Shown here: one piece after another, positions 28,642-37,441 of the stretch
Layout of the letters: each line of letters begins with the position of its first letter
Numbering within the stretch: the stretch's first letter is position 1
NCBI RefSeq assembly: GCF_020523605.1
Contig: NZ_JAJAQI010000037.1
Span: forward strand, 1 to 61,090
DNA: 61,090 bases
Origin: Roseicella aerolata
GTDB taxonomy: Bacteria > Pseudomonadota > Alphaproteobacteria > Acetobacterales > Acetobacteraceae
Reading direction: 5' to 3'
Notes under the pieces: generated by a model
Told to the model about the DNA's origin: nothing
The model's database searches: none
The model's input: the letters and a program-made list of their open reading frames with translations, nothing else
Translations under genes and position numbers: made by a program

Positions 28642-28869
28642 GCACGGGACTCCCTACGGATGATCGCGTCATAGCCGAGAGATTCAGCGGCGTCAGTCGT
28701 CTCGTTGCGGGACCTGCGCGTGCCGGCCCCGGAGGGTTGCGCGACTCGTGGAAAATCCAGGGTTTGCGCCGGGGCTTGCGCGGAAGCCTTACGGGCACAG
28801 GCGGGATGGCCGGGGCAGCGAATCGCCGGCCATGGCCGCGAATCGGCGCCCCGATCGCCAGGATGCCGC

Positions 28870-29487
28870 TCAGCGGGTGCGGGTCTGCGCCCAGGCCTCC
28901 GCCATGCGGGCCAGGGGATCGGCCGGGGCTCGTGCCACCGCAACGCCTCCGGGTACATCGCCCCACTGGCGGAGCGGCCCGCTGTCGAGATGCACGAAGC
29001 CGCGCTGCGCATAGATGCCGACGCCGCCGCGCCCGAGCTTCAGGGCCTGCTCGGCGAAGCCGGCCAGCCGCTCCGACGCGACCAGCACATCGAGTGCGCC
29101 GGCCCGCAGATGCTGGCTGTCCCCGGCGCCACGGACCGCCAGGTTGGTCTGCGGCGTCCGGTAGCCGGAGAGGATGGTGAGTTCGCCGGCGAGGCCGCTG
29201 CGCCGCGCCACCTCCCACAGCACCTCGATCGCCAGGGGATCGAAGGGCATCACATCGCCGGTGCGGCTATCGGCCAGCACCCGGGAGAGGTCGGCCATGG
29301 CCTTGGGGTCCGGCGTCCGGCCGTCATGCCAGGGGCCGGAAAAGCGTTCCCCCGTCGCGGCATGCCGCAGGGCGAGCCGCCGCGGGGCGGGTGGCGGCTG
29401 CCGCCGCGGCACCGCCAGCGCGGCACGGGGACCAAGGGCGAGCGCGACAGGGGCCGCGAGGAACAGGGTCCGGCGTCTCATGCCCAT
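28870..29487 (-). CDS. DUF882 (YcbK-like) peptidase M15-fold protein, exported
   Basis: A 205-residue protein with a twin-basic hydrophobic leader (MGMRRRTLFLAAPVALALG) and a D-Ala-D-Ala-carboxypeptidase-like M15A domain. The zinc ligands are visible as SQHLRAGALDV (His and Asp) and FVHLDSG (second His). LTILSGYRTPQTN is the family's signature loop. Members are cell-wall-associated and act on peptidoglycan or its crosslinks. The start could also be ATG 29481, two codons later. The ribosome site is weak. Confidence 0.85.
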   Translation of the reverse strand: MGMRRRTLFLAAPVALALGPRAALAVPRRQPPPAPRRLALRHAATGERFSGPWHDGRTPDPKAMADLSRVLADSRTGDVMPFDPLAIEVLWEVARRSGLAGELTILSGYRTPQTNLAVRGAGDSQHLRAGALDVLVASERLAGFAEQALKLGRGGVGIYAQRGFVHLDSGPLRQWGDVPGGVAVARAPADPLARMAEAWAQTRTR

Positions 29488-29596
29488 GCTGGTACGTGCC
29501 GCCAGCGGCAGCGGGAAGCCTGCCACGGGCCCGCCACACGGAGCCGTGACCGGCTGATCCGGGCCTGACCGGGATGTGACCCCGGAGGCGGCGCGG

Positions 29597-30679
29597 TCAT
29601 TCCGTCCGTGCCCGCAGCGGGACGGGCGCGGGGCCCGGCAGCAGCCCGGCGCCCTTCTGGGCGAATGGTGGCGCGACATCGTTCGCGGGCGGGCGCACCG
29701 CCGCCGCCCAGTGCCGTTCCTGGGCGAACCAGGCGATGGTGCTGCGCAGCCCCGCCTCCAGGCCGATGCGCGGCCACCAGCCGAGCACCTGCCGGGCATA
29801 GCCGATATCCGGGCGCCGGCGCCGCGGGTCGTCCACGGGCAGCGGCCGCCAGACGATCGGGGAGGCAGAGCCGGTGAGTTCGACCACGCGCTCGGCGAGT
29901 TCCGCCACCGTCAGTTCCTCGGGGTTGCCGAGATTGACGGCGCCCCGCAACGACGCCTCCGTCGCCTGCAGCCGCACCAGCCCGTCGATCAGGTCGTCGA
30001 CATAGCAGAAGGAACGGGTCTGGCTGCCATCGCCATAGATGGTGATCGGATCGCCCGCCAGCGCCTGGGTGACGGCATTGGAGACGATGCGGCCATCATC
30101 CGGTCGCATGCGCGGGCCATAGGTGTTGAAGATGCGCGCCACCCGCACCCGCACCCGCCCGGCCCGGGCGTAGTCGAAGGCCAGCGTCTCCGCCGCGCGC
30201 TTGCCTTCGTCGTAGCAGGCGCGGGGGCCCGTCGGGTTCACATTGCCCCAGTAGGTCTCGGCCTGCGGATGCACTTCCGGATCGCCATAGACCTCGCTGG
30301 TGGAGGCGAGCAGGAAGCCCGCCCCCGCCCGCTCCGCCAGTTGCAGCAGGTTGCGGGTGCCGAGCACGCAGGTGAGCAGCGTATGCTCCGGATCCGCCTG
30401 GTAGTGCGGCGGGGAGGCGGCGCAGGCCAGGTTGAACACCGCGTCGATCCGCCCTCCTTCCCGCAGGATGCGGCCGGGCCGCAATTCGATGATGTCGGCC
30501 TCGATGAGGTCGAAGCGCGGCTCGCGCTCCAGGTGACGCAGGTTCAGCCGCCGCCCGGTGCGGAAGCTGTCCACGCAGATCACCTCCCAGGACTCGGCCA
30601 GCAATGCGTCGCACAGATGCGAGCCGAGAAAACCAGCGCCGCCGGCGACGACAGCGACCTTGCGCTTGCCCTTGGTCAC
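29597..30679 (-). CDS. UDP-glucuronate decarboxylase (UDP-xylose synthase-type SDR)
   Basis: A 360-residue extended short-chain dehydrogenase. It has the NAD-binding GGAGFLGSHLCDALL, the serine strand LLASTSEVYGDPEVHPQ, ETYWGNVNPTGPRACYDEGK with the catalytic Tyr-x3-Lys, and RIFNTYGPRMRPDDGRIVSN. This combination is characteristic of UXS enzymes, which make UDP-xylose from UDP-glucuronate. The GTG start overlaps the upstream glycosyltransferase stop (GTGA). It is the last gene of the leftward eight-gene sugar operon. The C-terminus has about 30 residues beyond the fold (PPANDVAPPFAQ...). Confidence 0.92.
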   Translation of the reverse strand: MTKGKRKVAVVAGGAGFLGSHLCDALLAESWEVICVDSFRTGRRLNLRHLEREPRFDLIEADIIELRPGRILREGGRIDAVFNLACAASPPHYQADPEHTLLTCVLGTRNLLQLAERAGAGFLLASTSEVYGDPEVHPQAETYWGNVNPTGPRACYDEGKRAAETLAFDYARAGRVRVRVARIFNTYGPRMRPDDGRIVSNAVTQALAGDPITIYGDGSQTRSFCYVDDLIDGLVRLQATEASLRGAVNLGNPEELTVAELAERVVELTGSASPIVWRPLPVDDPRRRRPDIGYARQVLGWWPRIGLEAGLRSTIAWFAQERHWAAAVRPPANDVAPPFAQKGAGLLPGPAPVPLRARTE

Positions 30680-31785
30680 GTGGCCGCCTGCTCCCTTGCC
30701 AGATGATGATCGCGGCGCATGGCCGCGCGCAGATGCGCCTCCAGCTCCGCCGCCCGATGCGCCGCGGTATGCGCGCCGAGGACGCGTTGCTGGAAGGCCT
30801 TCGCCAGGCGCTGCCTGGCTCCCTCCGGACAGCCGAGCAGGATGTCCAGCACCTCGCCCGCCGAGGCGGCGAGCAGGATCTCCTCACCCGGCCGGAAGAG
30901 CGCGTCGATGCCGTCCCAGACATCCGAGATCACGGGCGTGCCGCAGGCGCCGGCCTCGAACAGCCGCACGCTCGGGCTGTGGCCGGCGCGCACCATGTCG
31001 GCGCGCGTGACGTTCAGGGTGAAGCGGCTCTCGGCATAGAAGCCCGGATGCTCGGCCGGCGGGACATGCTCCAGCCGCTCGACATTCGATGGCCAGGCGA
31101 TGTGCGGCGGATATTGCGCGCCGGCGACGACGAAGCGCAGCTGCGGGGCGCGCCGGGCGGGTTCCAGCAGCAGCGTCTCCAGCACCGGCTGGCGATCGTC
31201 GCTGTAGGTGCCGAGATAACTGAGATCCCAGCGCTTCCGCCGATCGAGGCCGGCATAGGCGACCTCATCCACGGAGCAGTGCAGCACGCGCGCGGCCGGA
31301 GCGCCGTAGGCCTGTTCCAGCCGCGCCAGAGTCGGCCCGCCGGTGAAGGAGAGGTAGAGGTCGTAGCGCGGGATCTGGTGCGCGGAGAGGTATTCATCGT
31401 CGCCGCGCGCCAGCTTCGCCAGCGTCACCGGCGTGTCGATGTCGTAGAAGGCGGTCACGCCACGGGCGATGCGCTGGACGAAGTCGCCGACCGCCACCCC
31501 TTCCGGCACATAGGATCCGACGATGACCGCATCCGCCGAGGCGATCGCCGGTTGCCACCGCTCCAGTTCGCCGAGATCGCGGTAGAGGGCGAGGTCACAG
31601 AACCCAGGGGCCGCCAGGTCGCGGTGGCCGGCATACCAGGGCACGTCCCGCTCCAGGAACAGCACCTGATGGCCGCGCGCGGCGAAGGCCTTCAGCAGGG
31701 CGCGATAGGTGGTGGCGTGGCCATTGCCCCAGGAGGAGCTGAGGCTGAGGCCGAGAACGACCAGCCGGAGCGGGCGGTCGCTCAT
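30676..31785 (-). CDS. CgeB-family glycosyltransferase
   Basis: A 369-residue GT-B-fold protein of the CgeB/DUF3880-plus-glycosyltransferase type. The N-terminus (LGLSLSSSWGNGHATTYRAL) and the C-terminal donor-binding half (SVRLFEAGACGTPVISDVWDG) are typical. It is close in sequence to the gene at 43414-44499 in the divergent operon (shared SSWGNGHAT, FLERDVP/FFERDVP, FYDxDTPVTL and DLSYLGTY segments). It starts with ATG 31785 in a four-base overlap with the preceding gene. Donor and acceptor are unknown. Confidence 0.87.
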   Translation of the reverse strand: MSDRPLRLVVLGLSLSSSWGNGHATTYRALLKAFAARGHQVLFLERDVPWYAGHRDLAAPGFCDLALYRDLGELERWQPAIASADAVIVGSYVPEGVAVGDFVQRIARGVTAFYDIDTPVTLAKLARGDDEYLSAHQIPRYDLYLSFTGGPTLARLEQAYGAPAARVLHCSVDEVAYAGLDRRKRWDLSYLGTYSDDRQPVLETLLLEPARRAPQLRFVVAGAQYPPHIAWPSNVERLEHVPPAEHPGFYAESRFTLNVTRADMVRAGHSPSVRLFEAGACGTPVISDVWDGIDALFRPGEEILLAASAGEVLDILLGCPEGARQRLAKAFQQRVLGAHTAAHRAAELEAHLRAAMRRDHHLAREQAAT

Positions 31786-32876
31786 GCCGCCTGCCCCGCG
31801 CGCCGGCGTCCCGCCACCTCCCGCAGCAGCGCATCGACCTGCGCCCCGCGCCGGGCATAGGTGTGCTCGGCGAGGATGCGGGCCCGCGCCGCCTCCCCGA
31901 TCGCCCGGGCGCGTTCCGGCGTCAGCGCCGCGACATGCTCCGCCACCTCCGCGCCGTCGCGCGCGACCAGCACCTCCGCGCCGTCCTTCAGGAAGAGTTC
32001 CAGCCCGATCCAGGCATCGGTGATCAGGCAGGCGCCGGCGCCGGCGGCCTCGAAGACGCGGGTCGCGGGGGAGAAGCCGATCGCCGCCATGCTGTCCCGC
32101 GCGATGTTCAGCACCGCGCGGGGTGAGGTGTTGAAGGCGTTGTGCTCGCGCGTATAGACATGGCCGATGGCACGGACATTCGGCGGCATCGGCTTGTCGT
32201 GCCAGCCATTGCCGCCGATCAGGAAGCGGCGGTCCGGCAGCAGCGCGGCCGGGCGGAGGAAGAATTCCTCCACCCGCGCCTCCCGGTCCGGCAGACGGTT
32301 GCCGAGGAAGCCGAGATCCGCGGCGAAGCGCGGCTCGGCCGGCACGGGGTGGTGCGTCTCCGGGTCGAGTGCGTTGTAGACCGGCACGCAGCGCCGGGCG
32401 CCGAAGCCCTCATAGGCATCGACCACCGGCGGCCCGCCGCCATAGGTCAGCACCAGGTCGAGCCCCGGCAGGGCGCGGCGCAGCGGGTGATCCGGCGCCG
32501 CCCCGATCTCGGCCAGCGTGGCCGGCGCATCCACATCCCAGAAGATGCGGATCGCCCCCGGCCGCGCCGCCGCCATGACGCCGTGCAGCAGTTCCGTGTC
32601 GAAGACGCCGACACCGCTGGCCTTGACCACCACATCGGCCTGCGCAGCCTCCGCCACCACCTCGCGCAGTGCCGCCTCGGTCGCGGGATACACCCGCACC
32701 TCCGCCCAGTCCGGTGGTGCGATGTCACGGTGCTGCTGCCGGTCGAAGGCGTCCGGCTCGTAGAAGGTGGTGCGGTAGCCGCGGCGATGCAGGTCACTGA
32801 TCAGTCCGCGGTAATAGGTGGCCGCGCCGTTCCAGTAGGAGGACAGCAGGCTGGAACCGTAGAAGGCAATCCTCAT
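31782..32876 (-). CDS. CgeB-family glycosyltransferase
   Basis: A 364-residue GT-B protein. It opens MRIAFYGSSLLSSYWNGAAT, has the interdomain segment DLVLTYGGGPPVVDAYEGFG and a donor-site region TRVFEAAGAGACLITDAWIG. The middle of a run of three related glycosyltransferases, each sharing four-base overlaps with its neighbours. Divergence from its siblings suggests different linkages in one glycan. Confidence 0.86.
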   Translation of the reverse strand: MRIAFYGSSLLSSYWNGAATYYRGLISDLHRRGYRTTFYEPDAFDRQQHRDIAPPDWAEVRVYPATEAALREVVAEAAQADVVVKASGVGVFDTELLHGVMAAARPGAIRIFWDVDAPATLAEIGAAPDHPLRRALPGLDLVLTYGGGPPVVDAYEGFGARRCVPVYNALDPETHHPVPAEPRFAADLGFLGNRLPDREARVEEFFLRPAALLPDRRFLIGGNGWHDKPMPPNVRAIGHVYTREHNAFNTSPRAVLNIARDSMAAIGFSPATRVFEAAGAGACLITDAWIGLELFLKDGAEVLVARDGAEVAEHVAALTPERARAIGEAARARILAEHTYARRGAQVDALLREVAGRRRAGQAA

Positions 32877-33988
32877 GCGCTGGCCTCCGCCGGTGCGCGG
32901 GCCCGATCGAGGCGCGCGAGTATCGTCAGCAATTCATCGGCGCGGTGCCCGCAGCCATGGCGCGCCCGGATGGTCCGCAGCCCGTTCGCCACCAGGCTGC
33001 GCCGGAGATCCGCATCCTCCCGGATGGCACGGAGGTGGCGCTGCATCTCCGCCTCGTCGCGCGCCATCAGGTAGTCCTCGCCGGGCCGGAACAGCCCTTC
33101 CGCGTCGTGCCAGGGCGAGCAGACCAGCGGAATGCCGCAGGCCAGCGCCTCGAAGACGCGGATGGTCGGGATGCCCGGAAGCAGATCGACATAGAAGCGG
33201 CGCGGCACATGCACCGTGGCCAGGTGCCGGGCGAAGACCTCCGGCGCCTGCGCATTCGGCAGCCAGCCGCGATAGCGCGCGCCATGCTCCGCCAGGATGC
33301 GCAGCGCGTGCTCCGGATAGCGCACGCCATGGATGTCGAGGGGCAGGCCGACGGCGCGCGCCGGGCGGAGCAGAAAGCGCTCCAGTTCCTCGCTGCGCTC
33401 CTCATCGCCCCAATTGCCGATCCAGACCAGCCCCTCACGCGGGCCGTCCTGCGCCGGCGGCCGGAACAGCCGGGTATCCGCCGCCTCATGCCAGACGAAG
33501 ACCCGCCCCCCCCAGCCCCAGCGCCGATAGACCTCGGCCAGCGCCTCGCCGAAGGCGAGCACGCCGTCATAGCCGTCCAGGTCGAAGCGGCGGATGGCCT
33601 CGGGATCACTGACCGCGCGATGATGCGTATCGTGAAAAAGCAGGGTGAAGCGCGCCCCCTGCCGTCGCGCCTGGCCGAGCGTGGCGACGACCCAGGGCTC
33701 GTTCCATTCATGCGTGATGACGAGATCGGCCCCCTCGACCGCCGTGACGATATCCTGCGCGGTGGCGTAGCGCCGCGCACGCAACTCCGGATAGGCGGCG
33801 CGATAGGCGCGCAGGCCTGCCTCGCCGTGATCCCGCAGCAGGTTGTCGCGGCTCCAGGCCTCCTCGGGCTCCAGGGCCAGAACGTCATGGCCGCGCGCCT
33901 GCAACTCGCTCAGCACGCCCCGGAGGAAATGCGCATTGCCGTGGTTCCAGCAGGATTCCAGGGAATGGGTGAGATAGATCAGTCTCAC
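32873..33988 (-). CDS. CgeB-family glycosyltransferase
   Basis: A 371-residue GT-B protein starting MRLIYLTHSLESCWNHGNAH. It has ADLVITHEWNEPWVVATLGQ, a DTHHRAVSD loop and the donor-binding TIRVFEALACGIPLVCSPWH. The GTG start at 33988 overlaps the upstream GT4 stop (GTGA). The downstream gene begins four bases before its stop. Confidence 0.86.
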   Translation of the reverse strand: MRLIYLTHSLESCWNHGNAHFLRGVLSELQARGHDVLALEPEEAWSRDNLLRDHGEAGLRAYRAAYPELRARRYATAQDIVTAVEGADLVITHEWNEPWVVATLGQARRQGARFTLLFHDTHHRAVSDPEAIRRFDLDGYDGVLAFGEALAEVYRRWGWGGRVFVWHEAADTRLFRPPAQDGPREGLVWIGNWGDEERSEELERFLLRPARAVGLPLDIHGVRYPEHALRILAEHGARYRGWLPNAQAPEVFARHLATVHVPRRFYVDLLPGIPTIRVFEALACGIPLVCSPWHDAEGLFRPGEDYLMARDEAEMQRHLRAIREDADLRRSLVANGLRTIRARHGCGHRADELLTILARLDRARAPAEASA

Positions 33989-35109
33989 GCGGCAACCCCC
34001 CTTCCCGTCCCGCCGGCCATGCCGCGCAGGAGCCCGCGATAGGCCGCGAGCATGGCATCCACCTGGGCGCCGATGCCGTAGCGACGTGCCCGTTCCTGCG
34101 CCGCAACGCCGAGGGCAGCGCGTCGTTCCCCATCCTCGGCCAGTCCGCGCATCGCCTCGGCGAAGGCCTGCGCATCGCCCACCGGCGCAAACTGCGCGAC
34201 GCCTTCCCACAATTCGCGGAAGACCGGCGTATCGGCCAGCACGAGGGCGCAGCCGGCCTGCGCCGCTTCCAGCACGGTGAGGCCGAAGGGCTCGTATCGC
34301 GCCGCCGAGGCGAAGATCGGCCGCGCGGCCAGATACCCGGCCACCTCGGCCTCCGGCAGCCGACCGAGGAGCCGCAGATGCGCCAGCGCGGCCCGTGCGC
34401 CATTCGGCCCCTCCACCGGGCCTGCCGCCACCACCGGGAAGGGCAGCAGGGCCGCGGCGCGGTCGAGCGTTGCCGCATCCTTGCCGTCATCCCACAGCCG
34501 CCCGGCGGTGAAGGCGACAGGCCGCGCCTGTGGCGTGCCGGCGCTTCCTGCGGCACGCCGCCCGTTGCGGACGACCATCGGCGGCGCGGCGAGGCCATAG
34601 GCCGCGCGCGTCGCCGCGGCGAAAGCCGCGCTCGGCGCCACGAGGCAATCCGCCTTGCGGTAGGCGCGCGCGACGAGTTCCGTCCGCCAGGTGAAGTCGG
34701 CGGGCATCGGCCCGGTCCGGACGGCACGCCACCAGGTCGCCAGGCAGGAATGGCAGGCGATCAGCACCGGCATGGAAAAGGCGGCACCGGCCGCCGGCCC
34801 CGGTGCGTTGAGATGCAGGATATCGGCCCCCGTCTCCTCCGCCAGCCTGGCCAGCGCATGGCCCGCCGCCACCACCTCCGCCGGGGATTCGGCGAGCCAT
34901 TCGAGTGGCAGCCCCGTCTCGACCAGGCGCAGGCGCGGCACGCGCAAGGCGGCCGCGGCCTGGTCCGGCGCAGGGGCCGGGCCCATGACCGCCAGCACGG
35001 TCCCGACGCCGTGCCCGGCAAGGCCGGCCGCGAGATCGAGCGCATAGGTCCAGACGCCGCCGACCGCATCCACGGTCATCAGCAGCCGCAGACGCCCCGT
35101 CCCGCTCAT
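33985..35109 (-). CDS. Glycosyltransferase family 4 protein
   Basis: A 374-residue retaining GT-B glycosyltransferase. It opens MSGTGRLRLLMTVDAVGGVW (acceptor domain), with ADILHLNAPGPAAG and HSCLATWWRAV. The donor half contains AGRLWDDGKDAATL and the E-x7-E-type segment SAARYEPFGLTVLEAAQAGC, typical of family 4. ATG 35109 overlaps the radical SAM gene stop (ATGA). An upstream ATG 35118 is possible but would extend the overlap. Confidence 0.9.
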   Translation of the reverse strand: MSGTGRLRLLMTVDAVGGVWTYALDLAAGLAGHGVGTVLAVMGPAPAPDQAAAALRVPRLRLVETGLPLEWLAESPAEVVAAGHALARLAEETGADILHLNAPGPAAGAAFSMPVLIACHSCLATWWRAVRTGPMPADFTWRTELVARAYRKADCLVAPSAAFAAATRAAYGLAAPPMVVRNGRRAAGSAGTPQARPVAFTAGRLWDDGKDAATLDRAAALLPFPVVAAGPVEGPNGARAALAHLRLLGRLPEAEVAGYLAARPIFASAARYEPFGLTVLEAAQAGCALVLADTPVFRELWEGVAQFAPVGDAQAFAEAMRGLAEDGERRAALGVAAQERARRYGIGAQVDAMLAAYRGLLRGMAGGTGRGVAA

Positions 35110-36395
35110 CGGCAGCACGCCGCCTCGAGTTCGGGCAGGGGTGCCGCGCGCTCTTCCTGGATGTCGCTCAGCTGATCGAACTGCGCGAGGTAGTGGGCAT
35201 GCGCCCGTTCCCAGGCAAGGTCGTCGGGCGCTCCCCAGAGGCGGATGTAGTCGGGCGAGCTCGGATAGGGGTAGAGCGGCACGGGATCGTTGGCCCAGAC
35301 GCCGCCGCGCTGCAGCCTCTCCCGCCAGGCCGCCACCATGGCCGGATCGTCGCCCGCCACCTTGATCAGATTGGCCTGGACGAAGGGCACCCGGCGCTTC
35401 GCATGCAGCAGGCGCTCGGCCAGTTCATCCGTCGACATGCGGCAGTTCTTGTCGAGTGCGGCGCGCCCCTCGGGCGTCAGGCTCTCGACCCCGGCCTCGA
35501 TCGAGACGCAGCCGGCCTCGCCGAGCAGGTCGAGCATCTCCGGCTTCCAGAGATCGATGCGGGTCTGGATGCCGAATTGCAGGCCGCGGCCGACCAGCGC
35601 CTCCAGCAGGGCGCGCTGGGGCAGGAAGATCTCGTCGATGAAATAGAGATAGCCGACGCCCTGCGCCGCCAGCGTGTCGATCTCCTCCAGCAGCGGGGCG
35701 AGGGCGCGCCTGCGATAGGCATCGCGGAAATCGAGCTTCGCGCAGAAGGAACAGGCATAGGGACAGCCGCGGGAGGCCTCGACCTCCGCCCCCGGCACCG
35801 CCGGTTTCGCATCGAAGCGGTGATGGTGATGCCGATGGCGCCGGACCCAGTCCGCCGGCCAGTGCAGCGCGGGCAGGTCGGTGAAGCGGCCGGCATGCGG
35901 CGCGCCCGTCACCCGGAGGGCATCGCCATCCCGGTACGCGATGGCCGGCACGGTCGAGAGATCGGAACTGTCGGCGAGCTTGACGAGGATCTCCTCGCAT
36001 TCCCCACGCACGACGACATCGACGCCGAGCTTCCGGAGCGCCGCCGCCGGCGTCGCCGATCCATGCGGCCCGACCGCGACGGTGCGGCCGCCTTGTCCAT
36101 CCAGCGCGAGGAGGAACTCGCGCGGCACACGCAGCTCCGGCGGGGCGCATCGCCAGAAGAGATAGGTCGGCGCCGTCGTCACCACCGTCATCTCGGGTGC
36201 GAAGGCTGCCACCCGGGCCGCCGCCTCCGCGACCGGAAGATCGCAGAGATGCGCGTCGAGCATGAGCACCTCATGCCCCGCCGCCTCCAGCAGCGCCTTG
36301 CCGTAGCCGAGTTCCAGCGCCAGATGCGGCTCGCGGCAGCCGAAATAGATGCTGCCCTCGAAGCGCCAGGGCGGGTTGACCAGCGCCACCCTCAC
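35106..36395 (-). CDS. B12-binding-domain radical SAM protein
   Basis: A 429-residue protein with an N-terminal cobalamin-binding-like Rossmann domain (MRVALVNPPW ... VLMLDAHLCDLP, about residues 1-150). A radical SAM domain follows, with its cluster motif CxxxCxxC in SRGCPYACSFCAK (about 215-227) and then YLYFIDEIFLPQRALLEALV and VSIEAGVESLTPEG. Such enzymes methylate or rearrange unactivated carbons, often in natural-product or glycan pathways. The canonical DxHxxG cobalamin motif reads DAHLCD, so the final Gly is replaced. GTG 36395 overlaps the upstream epimerase stop (GTGA). From memory, this may fall in the TIGR04295 family, which needs checking. Confidence 0.88.
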   Translation of the reverse strand: MRVALVNPPWRFEGSIYFGCREPHLALELGYGKALLEAAGHEVLMLDAHLCDLPVAEAAARVAAFAPEMTVVTTAPTYLFWRCAPPELRVPREFLLALDGQGGRTVAVGPHGSATPAAALRKLGVDVVVRGECEEILVKLADSSDLSTVPAIAYRDGDALRVTGAPHAGRFTDLPALHWPADWVRRHRHHHHRFDAKPAVPGAEVEASRGCPYACSFCAKLDFRDAYRRRALAPLLEEIDTLAAQGVGYLYFIDEIFLPQRALLEALVGRGLQFGIQTRIDLWKPEMLDLLGEAGCVSIEAGVESLTPEGRAALDKNCRMSTDELAERLLHAKRRVPFVQANLIKVAGDDPAMVAAWRERLQRGGVWANDPVPLYPYPSSPDYIRLWGAPDDLAWERAHAHYLAQFDQLSDIQEERAAPLPELEAACCR

Positions 36396-37441
36396 GACAG
36401 CGCCTCCGCCGGCGCCTGTTCTTCGCGCAGCCAGGCGGCGAGGGCGCGCAACCCGTCGCGCCAGGGCCTTGGTGGCGCGAGGCCCAGCAGATCCCGCGCG
36501 CGGCGGGTATCCGAGACATAGTAGCGCTGGTCGCCCGCTCGCCAGTCGCCGTGGCGGATCTCGACCGGGCGGCCGAGGAGCGCCTCGATCGCGCGGATCA
36601 CCTGCAACAGGCTGACGGCATTGGCCGGCCCGCCGCCCAGGTTGAACGCCATGCCGCGCACCGCGTCGATGCGCCGCCAGGCGGCGAGATAGGCGTCCAC
36701 GGCATCCTCGACGAGGAGGATGTCGCGCACCTGGCAGCCATCCCCGAAGATGCTGATGGGCTGCCCGGTCAGCGCGCGGATCAGGAAATGCGCGACCCAG
36801 CCCTGGTCCTCCGTCCCGCGCTGCCGCGGACCATAGATGCAGCTCATCCGGAAGACGGCCGCCGGGATGCCGAAGCTGCGGGCATAGTCCAGCACATACT
36901 GGTCCGCCGCGCCCTTGGAGCAACCATAGGGTGTGTGGAAATCAAGCGGCCTGTCCTCTCCGATCCCATGCGCGCGGATATCGTGCCGCACGGGCAGATA
37001 GGCTTCCCCGGCCCGCTCCAGCGCCAGGTCGGCCAGGCCGCCATAGACCTTGTTGGTGCTGGCGAAGAGCAGCGGCACCGCCCTGCCCTGCCGCCGCACC
37101 GCCTCCAGCAGGCCGAAGGTGCCTTGCAGATTGGTGGCAAAGTCGCGCGCGGGATCGTCCAGGCTGGTCGTGACGGCGACCTGCGCCGCCAGATGGAACA
37201 CTGCGCCGGCCTCACCGACCGCCCGCCCCAGTTCGGTGGCGTCGCCGAGATCCGCGATGATCGGGACGACGCGCCGCGGATGACGCCGGCGCAGCCAGGC
37301 GAGATTCGCCTCCACCCCGGGACGCGTCAGCGCGTCATAGACCAGCACCGTATGGCCCTTGGCCGCCAAGCGATCGGCCAGGTTGGCACCGATGAAGCCT
37401 GCACCACCGGTGACGAGGACAGGGCGCTCCCCGCCCATCAT
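36392..37441 (-). CDS. NAD-dependent epimerase (CDP-paratose 2-epimerase-like)
   Basis: A 349-residue extended SDR with VLVTGGAGFIGANLADRLAA at the N-terminus and FHLAAQVAVTTSLDDP. LLFASTNKVYGGLAD resembles CDP-paratose/CDP-tyvelose 2-epimerases, and DFHTPYGCSKGAADQYVLDY contains the catalytic Tyr-x3-Lys. It probably epimerises a nucleotide sugar for the surrounding glycosyltransferases; the exact sugar is not certain. ATG 37441 overlaps the upstream gene stop (ATGA), with ATG 37438 directly after. Confidence 0.87.
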   Translation of the reverse strand: MMGGERPVLVTGGAGFIGANLADRLAAKGHTVLVYDALTRPGVEANLAWLRRRHPRRVVPIIADLGDATELGRAVGEAGAVFHLAAQVAVTTSLDDPARDFATNLQGTFGLLEAVRRQGRAVPLLFASTNKVYGGLADLALERAGEAYLPVRHDIRAHGIGEDRPLDFHTPYGCSKGAADQYVLDYARSFGIPAAVFRMSCIYGPRQRGTEDQGWVAHFLIRALTGQPISIFGDGCQVRDILLVEDAVDAYLAAWRRIDAVRGMAFNLGGGPANAVSLLQVIRAIEALLGRPVEIRHGDWRAGDQRYYVSDTRRARDLLGLAPPRPWRDGLRALAAWLREEQAPAEALS

